Source of the DNA: Oscillospiraceae bacterium
GTDB taxonomy: Bacteria; Bacillota; Clostridia; Oscillospirales; CAG-272
DNA: 64,000 nucleotides
Direction of reading: 5' to 3'
Assembly (NCBI GenBank): GCA_015064415.1
Contig: SVSG01000004.1
Location: forward strand, 1-64,000
In this document: piece by piece, positions 57,952-64,000 of the stretch
Position numbering within the stretch: position 1 is the first letter of the stretch
Layout: every line of letters starts with the position of its first letter
The notes under the pieces: model-generated
Database searches by the model: none
Seen by the model: the letters and a program-made list of their open reading frames with translations, nothing else
Told to the model about the DNA's origin: nothing
Position numbers and translations under genes: made by a program

Positions 57952-58164
57952 GACTCGCATCTGATCCCTCATACCCAGTGGTATCCCGGTGGCGTTGATT
58001 GGGATAGCTTTATCCGTGGCTTGAAGGAGATCGGTTATCGCGGTCCGTTGGCGTTTGAAACCTTCCGCGGCGTGGATATGTTCCCCGAGGACGTGCAGGA
58101 GGAGGCGTTGAAGCTGGTCAGTGCCATCGGCCGTTCCATCCGCCGCAGAATTCTGACGCCTTGA
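57952..58164 (+). pseudogene. Truncated sugar-phosphate isomerase/epimerase (C-terminal remnant)
   Basis: One frame reads LIPHTQWYPGGVDWDSFIRGLKEIG, YRGPLAFETFRGVDMFPEDV, and ends IGRSIRRRILTP with stop at 58162-58164. This is the C-terminal end of a xylose-isomerase-like TIM barrel (AP endonuclease family 2). There is no start and the first two-thirds is missing. It lies directly after the last island gene, so the island probably replaced or cut the original gene. The GC content is that of the core. Confidence 0.75.
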
Positions 58165-58207
58165 GTGTGAGGTCCGGAGAGCTTTATTTAAAACGATCTG
58201 AAAAATA

Positions 58208-58249
58208 AAGGGCAAGAAAAGGAGAGGGGTTCCTTTTCTTGTCCTTTTT
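58208..58249 (+). terminator. Terminator after the isomerase remnant
   Basis: AAGGGCAAGAAAAGGA pairs with TCCTTTTCTTGTCCTTTTT around GAGGGGT. Between here and 58359 I see no gene. Confidence 0.8.
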
Positions 58250-58359
58250 GTTTTTGTCGCGGCGCGGGTCTCACGTCATCGCGAGCTTTGCGTCACGGGC
58301 GGTGGGGAAGAATAAGATCGAAAATATAACTTTTTGGGAAAAGACGGTGCGCTGTGTTC

Positions 58360-58388
58360 TTGACACGGCTTTTTTTATGTGCTATACT
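58360..58388 (+). promoter_or_regulatory. Promoter for the glycosidase-like gene
   Basis: TTGACA (58360-58365), 17 bases, TATACT (58383-58388). Confidence 0.75.
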
Positions 58389-58425
58389 AACTTCGATCCT
58401 AAACAAGCAGAAGGAGAGCTTCGCT

Positions 58426-60333
58426 ATGTATAAATTATCCGTCCCCATCGACGCGTCAATGATCAATCAAAATAACCGCGAGGCATACGTCAAGCTTTGC
58501 CGCGAGGCGGGCGTGAAGCGTATTTTTCTTGCGATGGGCTCTATTATGGGGCCCGTTTCAAAGTCGCTTGCCGAGAAGATCGCTTACTTTCAGTCTAACG
58601 GATTTGAGGTCGGCGTCTGGACGAGCACGATCGGTCACGGCTTTTTGCTGACTCATGCCGAGGATGATGACAATTCGGCATTCAAGCCCATCGTTGACAT
58701 TCAGGGGCGCATCAGACCCAACGCATTTTGCCCGTTGGACGAGCAATTTTTAAGTCATATCTCAAGGCTTGTCGCCTCTTATGCAAAGGCGGGAGCCGAT
58801 ATGGTATTGCTGGATGACGATTTCAGAATGTCACAGCACGGCGATGAGCTTTGCTGCGCGTGCGAGGCGCATCTGAACAGGATCGGTGCGATTGTGGGGG
58901 AAGAGATCACGATCGAAAAAATAAAGCCGTACTTGCTTTCGGGCAAGGCCAACCGATACAGGGATGCCTGGGTACAGACGCAAAAACAGGGCCTCATCGA
59001 GCTGGCGCAAGCCATCCGCCGTGAGGTGGACAAGGTGGCCCCCGACGTCCCGGTCGGCGTCTGCACGGCAATGGCACCGTGGAACGTGGACGGCGTGGAT
59101 ATGGTGGAGATCGCGAAGATCTTAGCCGGCAAACATAAGCCCCTTCTGCGCCTCACGGGTGCGCCGTATTGGGCGATCAAAAAGCGCCAATTCCCGATCG
59201 TCACCGTGTTTGAGATCGCCAGAATGCTTGCATCCTTTGCCGAAAACAAGGGGGTGGAGCTGATGAGCGAGGGAGACACGTACCCGCGCCCGCGGTATAT
59301 CTGTCCCGCCTCCTATCTGGAGCTTTTTGACGCTGTTACGCGCATTGACGGTGGGTATGACGGCATTCTCAAATATATGTTCGACTATATTGCGGGTCCG
59401 CATTTCGAGCCCGGATATCTGGCGCATCATAACGAGAATAAGGCTGATATAGAAGCGCTTGCCGATATGTTCGATGGGGGCGCAAACGCGGGCGTGCGGA
59501 TCATCGCAAGGCCGCATACCTACCAAAATGCCGATCTTGATCTTGGGTATGAAAACGACATTTCGCCGCGCCCGCTGGATGCCACGATGCTTGGCTGCTC
59601 CTCCATCCCTACCGTTTACCGCGGCAGGGGCATATGCAGCTCGGCTTTCGGTGAACATGCGCGCTTTATGGATCTCGGGTTGCTTGAGGACGGCGTGATC
59701 CTGGACGCCGTTTCCGCCGTGATCCTGACCGAGCGGGGGATCGACGTCGGTCTGCGCTCCTACGGCAAGCTGACGGAGGAAACGATTGCCAGAGTGTGCA
59801 CAAACGATCCCGCATACAGGTCCTTTATCACCGACGGCAAGGTAAGGCTTCTTTCCCCCGTTCTGGATGAAAAAGCAGAGCCGTTGCTGTATATTGACAG
59901 CCCCGCGAGGGAAAAAACGCTCGCCTATCGCTATGAAAACGCAAACGGAAACAGATTTCTTGTGTTTTTGTTTGAGGGCGAGTCGATCTACTCTCCTACC
60001 AGAGTTTGCCTGTCGGGGCTTGTCAAAAACTATCCCGTCCAAAAGGTGCTTTTGGAGTCGGTGCCGTGGATCGCGCGCAAAAAGCTTCCCGCATACTGTG
60101 CGGAACACCCCGAGCTGTATCTGATGTGCAAAAAGGAGGAAAACAGCACGTGCGTGGCGCTCTTTAACTGCTTTGCGGATTCCGTCACGGGGCTCAAGGT
60201 GCATCTTGATAAGGCGTATACCCGTATCGAATGTCTTAACTGCGCGGCAACGGTTGAGGGTGACACGGTCACCCTTTCCACCAAGCTTCACGCCTTTGAC
60301 TTTGCGGCATTCCGCGTATATAACGATGGATAA
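58426..60333 (+). CDS. TIM-barrel glycosidase-like protein
   Basis: ATG 58426 (MYKLSVPIDASMINQNN) follows AGAAGGAGAGC; 635 residues, no signal peptide. The first about 350 residues look like a beta/alpha barrel (KRIFLAMGSIMGP, GFEVGVWTSTIGHGF, ADMVLLDDDFRMS, VELMSEGDTYPRPRY). LDDDF and SEGD would supply acidic catalytic residues. The C-terminal third resembles the extra domains of GH42-like and related beta-galactosidases. The substrate is unknown, and the assignment to a known GH family is tentative. It is followed by a ceramidase-type gene, so host- or plant-derived glycoconjugates are possible substrates. Confidence 0.6.
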   Translation: MYKLSVPIDASMINQNNREAYVKLCREAGVKRIFLAMGSIMGPVSKSLAEKIAYFQSNGFEVGVWTSTIGHGFLLTHAEDDDNSAFKPIVDIQGRIRPNAFCPLDEQFLSHISRLVASYAKAGADMVLLDDDFRMSQHGDELCCACEAHLNRIGAIVGEEITIEKIKPYLLSGKANRYRDAWVQTQKQGLIELAQAIRREVDKVAPDVPVGVCTAMAPWNVDGVDMVEIAKILAGKHKPLLRLTGAPYWAIKKRQFPIVTVFEIARMLASFAENKGVELMSEGDTYPRPRYICPASYLELFDAVTRIDGGYDGILKYMFDYIAGPHFEPGYLAHHNENKADIEALADMFDGGANAGVRIIARPHTYQNADLDLGYENDISPRPLDATMLGCSSIPTVYRGRGICSSAFGEHARFMDLGLLEDGVILDAVSAVILTERGIDVGLRSYGKLTEETIARVCTNDPAYRSFITDGKVRLLSPVLDEKAEPLLYIDSPAREKTLAYRYENANGNRFLVFLFEGESIYSPTRVCLSGLVKNYPVQKVLLESVPWIARKKLPAYCAEHPELYLMCKKEENSTCVALFNCFADSVTGLKVHLDKAYTRIECLNCAATVEGDTVTLSTKLHAFDFAAFRVYNDG

Positions 60334-60540
60334 ATTCGGGGCAGCGCCCTCACCTTTTCGTGAGGGCGCTGCCTCTTTTCCATCCCGCCAAGGGTGAAAT
60401 CGTGATGCCGAAAAGCAAGATTTTCTCAAATATAAAGTGATGCAAAAAGAATGCTTTTTGCGAAAAAGATAACATCCGTGTGCTTTTTTCGTGATATAAT
60501 ATGCTTGTAAGACCAAAACTTTTTCCAAGGAGAAAGTGCT

Positions 60541-62055
60541 ATGAGTAAGATTATGTTCGGCTGGGCCGAGGCTGATATTACCCCCACGAAAAAGGTTGCC
60601 CTTTCGGGTCAGTTTGCCGAGAGAATTTCGGAATACGTGGAAAAGCCGCTGTATGCAACGGCTCTTGCCATCAAAAGCGAAGAGGAGCAATGTATTTTCG
60701 TCAGCTGTGATCTGGTTGGCGCACCTGCAAATCTGATCGACGAGGTCAGAAAAAATCTGCAGGGAAATGCATACGGCATCGACCCGATGAAGGTGATCTT
60801 GAATGCCATACATACGCATACGGGCCCGGAATTCCCGCGTTTGCAAAGAACGTCGTTCCCGTTTTTGTCAAGCTCGCCGAAAAAGATCATCCAATCGCTT
60901 TTGCCGCCCGGCAAAAAATATGTGGAAAAGGAAAACGTATCCAACAACCCCGATATTGCCACACCCGAGGAGACCTTTGCATTTCTTGTGGAAAGGATCA
61001 CGGCGGCTGTGATCGAAGCCTTCTCGAAGGTGCAGGAGGGCTATTTTATCACCGGCTTTGGCAGAGCCGCGGTCGGTATGTGCCGTCGCGCCTGCTACAA
61101 TGACGGCAGCGCGCAGATGTGGGGCAATACGGACACCGCCACCTTCACCGAATTGGAGGGCGGAAACGACAGCGGCATCGAGCTGATGTACGTTTATGAT
61201 AAAAACAAAAAGCTGAGCGGCATTGTGGCAAACCTCGCGTGCCCCGCGCAGTGTGTCCAACACAGACTGTTTGTTTCGCCCGATTTTTGGGGCGAGGTCA
61301 AGGTGCTTTTGAGAAAGGAATTCGGGGAGGACTTGTTCCTTCTCACGCAATGCAGTGCCGCAGGCGACCAGTGCCCGGTGGATCTGATCAGATGGGTAGA
61401 GCCCGAAAGCTCGGTAAACGACCCCAACATTGAAAGAGAAGCGCCCTTGAAGCGAAAGGCAGACCCCTCTATGTTTGATCTTTCGGGTATGCGACGCGCG
61501 GGGAAGAGAATTGCCGATGAGATCAAAGAGGTCTTTTATCATTACCTTGACGGGGATTTTTGCGGCGACGCGGCATTCGTGCACGAAACAACCGTTATGA
61601 AGCTCCCGTTGCGCCGCGTGACACCAAAGGAAGAGGCACAGGCCAAAAAAGCGATCAAGGAATATATTGATGCTAAGGTCGGTGACGTTGACTACAATGA
61701 CGCGGCAAAGCTTCAGGTGCATATGGGCGTGATGAAACGCTTTAAGATCCAGGATATGCAGAACGTTCTGGATACCGAGGTCCACGTGATCCGGCTAGGC
61801 GATATTGTGTTTGCCACAAATCCGTTTGAGCTGTTTCTGGACTACGGCAATCAGATCAAGGCAAGAAGCCGCGCCGAGCAGACCTTCATCGTACAGCTTG
61901 CCAACGGCGGAGAGGGCTATTTGCCGACGGAAAAGGCGGAAAAGGGCGGACATTACAGCGCGTTTGTCTCCGGCGGACAGGTGGGCCACCAGGGCGGCGA
62001 GCAGCTCGTCAGACAAACGCTGGAGATCATCAACGCCTCTCTTTTCAAGGATTAA
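60541..62055 (+). CDS. Neutral/alkaline ceramidase N-terminal-domain protein
   Basis: The 504-residue protein begins KIMFGWAEADITPTKKVALSGQF and has FVSCDLVGAPANLIDEVRK and ILNAIHTHTGPEF (zinc His-x-His), both typical of the neutral ceramidase N-terminal domain, plus ACPAQ-like text (ANLACPAQCVQH). There is no signal peptide and it lacks the ceramidase C-terminal domain. In bacteria such shortened proteins are often found near sugar-degradation genes, and their substrate is not established. RBS AAGGAGAAAGTGCT. A strong terminator follows. Confidence 0.8.
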   Translation: MSKIMFGWAEADITPTKKVALSGQFAERISEYVEKPLYATALAIKSEEEQCIFVSCDLVGAPANLIDEVRKNLQGNAYGIDPMKVILNAIHTHTGPEFPRLQRTSFPFLSSSPKKIIQSLLPPGKKYVEKENVSNNPDIATPEETFAFLVERITAAVIEAFSKVQEGYFITGFGRAAVGMCRRACYNDGSAQMWGNTDTATFTELEGGNDSGIELMYVYDKNKKLSGIVANLACPAQCVQHRLFVSPDFWGEVKVLLRKEFGEDLFLLTQCSAAGDQCPVDLIRWVEPESSVNDPNIEREAPLKRKADPSMFDLSGMRRAGKRIADEIKEVFYHYLDGDFCGDAAFVHETTVMKLPLRRVTPKEEAQAKKAIKEYIDAKVGDVDYNDAAKLQVHMGVMKRFKIQDMQNVLDTEVHVIRLGDIVFATNPFELFLDYGNQIKARSRAEQTFIVQLANGGEGYLPTEKAEKGGHYSAFVSGGQVGHQGGEQLVRQTLEIINASLFKD

Positions 62056-62100
62056 AGATACAAGAGTGATTTTTGTTTCGGATCGGTCACTTACATATGC

Positions 62101-62150
62101 AAAAAGCCCCCAAACGGGTGGAGTTTTCCACCCGTTTGGGGGCTTTTTTG
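62101..62150. terminator. Bidirectional terminator
   Basis: AAAAAGCCCCCAAACGGGTGGA pairs with TCCACCCGTTTGGGGGCTTTTT around GTTT, between convergent genes. Confidence 0.9.
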
Positions 62151-62165
62151 ACGGCGCGCGCCTTT

Positions 62166-63173
62166 TCAGCGCGGCGCGATCCCGCTTGCGCGGAGCTGCT
62201 TTCCGTCGGTGTGAAGGAACAGCTCCCCGTCGCAGGTGTAATAGTTGGTGAGCCCCAGCTTTTCGCAAAGCTCAACCGTCTCGCGCATCGCCTTTTCATA
62301 GGAGGTGGTGAATACCGTGATCGTCGGCTTGGCCACGCTTAACAGGTAAGGCGGATAATTGCCCTCGCCGTGGTGTGTGATCTTCAGCACGTCGCAGGCA
62401 AACTCCCCTTCTCCATAGTAGCGGATCATCGCGTTGAGCATCTCGTCCGTGGATCTCTGGTCGCCGGTGATCAGCACGGCGCGCTCCCCCTTCACGATCT
62501 TCACCCAAAGCGAGTTTCCGTTCAGTATGCCGTTCGTATAGCCCAGGACCTCGTTATCCTTATAGCTTTCGGGGTTGTTGTTGAGGATGTAGCGCAAGCC
62601 CTCCTTTTCCGAGGGGCGTTCCTCTGCCCAATCGAACATCGAGGGGTATATCGTCAGCTCCGCGTCCTCGCTTGCCATCGGAAGGGTGATGGACTTGCCG
62701 AAGGGCACGCGCGTAATGCCTTTGGCAGTATGTCCCTGCGCGGCAAGCTGTCCGCACCAATCCTCCAGTCGGTTCTCCTCCCTCACAAGCGGCGGGAGTG
62801 CCCCCGGCACGTCGTCGCCGAGGCGGGAACGGCAGGGCGCGTAAATTTCCGTCACGCAAAAGCGCTCGTCATGAAGGAAAAGGGAAAGCGAGCCCATATG
62901 GTCGCCGTGCGCGTGGGATATGATCAAGGTGATCTCAAGCTTTGCGGGGGTGCCGTCCTCGGGGTGTCTGTCACCAAGCCAGCTCTCCCGAAGCGAGGCC
63001 AGAAAGTTGATCACTCTGTCATGCCTGCCCACGTCGATCACGAAGACCTTGCCCTGATCGATCACCGCAAAGCCGTCGGATTTTTGCTCTCCGACCGCCT
63101 TGAAGAATACCGTAAGCTCTCCGTCCTTCGGCGCAAAGTCGTTGACCGCCGTGTAAGTCTTTTTTTTGTCCAT
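62166..63173 (-). CDS. MBL-fold hydrolase (ComEC/Rec2-like metallo domain)
   Basis: The 335-residue protein has VFVIDVGRHDRVINFL and LIISHAHGDHMGSLSLFL (HxHxDH zinc motif), AVLITGDQRSTDE, LKITHHGEGNYPP and a final TNYYTCDGELFLHTDG. These strands are those of the ComEC-type metallohydrolase domain and of related stand-alone hydrolases. No membrane part is present. The substrate is unknown. RBS AAAGGACACGGGAAT. Its promoter TTGACA-16-TATAAT lies about 35 bases upstream. Confidence 0.82.
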   Translation of the reverse strand: MDKKKTYTAVNDFAPKDGELTVFFKAVGEQKSDGFAVIDQGKVFVIDVGRHDRVINFLASLRESWLGDRHPEDGTPAKLEITLIISHAHGDHMGSLSLFLHDERFCVTEIYAPCRSRLGDDVPGALPPLVREENRLEDWCGQLAAQGHTAKGITRVPFGKSITLPMASEDAELTIYPSMFDWAEERPSEKEGLRYILNNNPESYKDNEVLGYTNGILNGNSLWVKIVKGERAVLITGDQRSTDEMLNAMIRYYGEGEFACDVLKITHHGEGNYPPYLLSVAKPTITVFTTSYEKAMRETVELCEKLGLTNYYTCDGELFLHTDGKQLRASGIAPR

Positions 63174-63208
63174 ATTCCCGTGTCCTTTCGGTTTTCTTTG
63201 TCGAAACC

Positions 63209-63236
63209 ATTATACCACAAAACGGCTTTTTGTCAA
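63209..63236 (-). promoter_or_regulatory. Promoter for the MBL hydrolase
   Basis: Minus strand: TTGACA (63236-63231), 16 bases, TATAAT (63214-63209). Confidence 0.75.
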
Positions 63237-63281
63237 CCGAAAAAAAGAGCTTGTTTTTTTGTCCGAGAATGGCATAAAAAT

Positions 63282-63310
63282 TTGACTTATGCCAAACATT
63301 GTGATATAAT
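63282..63310 (+). promoter_or_regulatory. Promoter for the permease
   Basis: TTGACT (63282-63287), 17 bases, TATAAT (63305-63310). The leader to the ATG is only about 45 bases and has one small hairpin (GGTGCTCGGCACC), so I see no room for a PyrR-type attenuator. Confidence 0.7.
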
Positions 63311-63363
63311 GAAAACGGTGCTCGGCACCAAAATCGAACGTTCCGAAAAAAGAGGAGGCAACT

Positions 63364-64000
63364 ATGGCTAAAAATCTTGTTTATGACATCCACGAAAGGC
63401 CAAAATTCGACAAACTGATCATCTTTGCCATTCAACAGCTTCTGGCGATCATGGCCGCAACCATCGCGGTGCCCGCAATAGTGGGCAACGGTATGTCCGC
63501 ATCGGCCGCCCTGTTTGGCGCAGGTGTGGGTACGCTGGTGTATCAGCTCTTCACAAAATTCCGCAGCCCCGTGTTCCTTGGCTCGTCCTTTGCTTTTATC
63601 GGCTCGATGAGTGCTGCGTTTGCAGGGGCCGCGTCGATGGTCAGCCTTGGCTATCTCGGACTTGTGTTGGGAGCTTTTTTTGCAGGCCTTGTCTACGTGC
63701 TCATCGCTCTTGTTGTGAAATTTGTGGGCGTCGGCTGGATCAATAAGCTGATGCCGACGGTCGTGATCGGCCCTACGGTGGCGCTGATCGGTCTGTCGCT
63801 GTCCTCCGCCGCGGTTAAGGACATCTTCTCCTACGGCCCCAGAACTGCAAACGGGGAATTTATTATGAGCGGAAACGCGTGGGCGTCTTTCGCTTGCGCG
63901 ATGGTCACCTTCATTGTGGTCATTCTGTGCTCGTGCTACGGCAAAAAAATGACCAAGCTGGTGCCCTTCATCATCGGTGTGCTGTCGGGCTACGCGGTGG
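63364..64000 (+). CDS. NCS2-family uracil/xanthine permease (partial, runs off window)
   Basis: ATG 63364 follows AGAGGAGGCAACT. The 212 visible residues start KNLVYDIHERPKFDKLIIFAIQQLLAIMAATIAVPAIVG, the conserved N-terminus of nucleobase permeases (QQLLAM...ATI.VP). Next come SPVFLGSSFAFIGSMS and LMPTVVIGPTVALIGLSLSS (G-P-x-x-x-x-I-G-L). This is a proton symporter for uracil or another nucleobase. The frame is open at the window end, so the C-terminus is outside. uraA is the likely name, but the substrate cannot be decided from this half. Confidence 0.88.
   Translation, partial: MAKNLVYDIHERPKFDKLIIFAIQQLLAIMAATIAVPAIVGNGMSASAALFGAGVGTLVYQLFTKFRSPVFLGSSFAFIGSMSAAFAGAASMVSLGYLGLVLGAFFAGLVYVLIALVVKFVGVGWINKLMPTVVIGPTVALIGLSLSSAAVKDIFSYGPRTANGEFIMSGNAWASFACAMVTFIVVILCSCYGKKMTKLVPFIIGVLSGYAV

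Noticed and set aside
63311-63363. Purine riboswitch or PyrR attenuator before the permease
   Set aside because: The leader is only about 50 bases with one small hairpin, too short for either.

Overview
The window looks like a chromosomal segment of an uncultured gut-type Clostridia bacterium (Oscillospirales/Christensenellales-like). This is inferred from the Gram-positive order rpmH-rnpA-yidD-yidC-jag-mnmE, strong AGGAGG ribosome sites, lipoprotein signal peptides, DegV and split transketolase genes, a GC-rich core (roughly 55-60% by eye) and many short hairpin repeats between genes. No closer assignment is possible without rRNA.

Region by region. 1-2.1 kb: an AT-rich minus-strand operon (HEAT-repeat protein, P-loop kinase-like protein, radical SAM protein cut by the window edge) beside tRNA-Pro. 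2.2-37.4 kb: core chromosome with tmk, a mannitol-1-phosphate dehydrogenase, a Fur-family regulator with a metal permease, transketolase subunits, rpmH-rnpA-yidD-yidC-jag, mnmE, ferredoxin, an operon of a DUF2007-like protein, thiI and two CobW GTPases, an orphan MazF, aldolase, thioesterase, lipoproteins, comM-like ATPase, SGNH hydrolases, an MBL hydrolase and an RsmF-like methylase. 37.4-37.6 kb: tRNA-Leu and initiator tRNA-Met. 37.6-41.5 kb: a very AT-rich cassette with a BcgI-like restriction-modification system (RHH regulator, fused nuclease-methylase, specificity subunit), bounded by perfect direct repeats related to the tRNA-fMet 3' end and by inverted tRNA T-arm-like remnants.

41.6-57.9 kb is an accessory island of intermediate GC. 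A WYL-type regulator carrying a C-terminal leucine-rich-repeat domain is transcribed divergently from a tight ten-gene operon: two unknown proteins, a SUFU-domain protein, a 1200-residue SNF2-type helicase, a MoxR AAA+ ATPase, a zincin-motif/VWA protein, an NAD-dependent DNA ligase, an unknown acidic protein, a 31-residue ORF and a small protein with a Cys-His-Asp pattern like papain-fold peptidases. A perfect 8-bp inverted repeat sits midway between two consensus promoters. Three more genes, including a BspA-like LRR protein, follow the regulator. This is the best candidate in the window for an undescribed conflict/defence system. Its right border falls at a truncated sugar-isomerase pseudogene.

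58.2-64 kb returns to metabolic genes: a TIM-barrel glycosidase-like protein, a ceramidase-domain protein, an MBL hydrolase and a uracil/xanthine permease cut by the window end.
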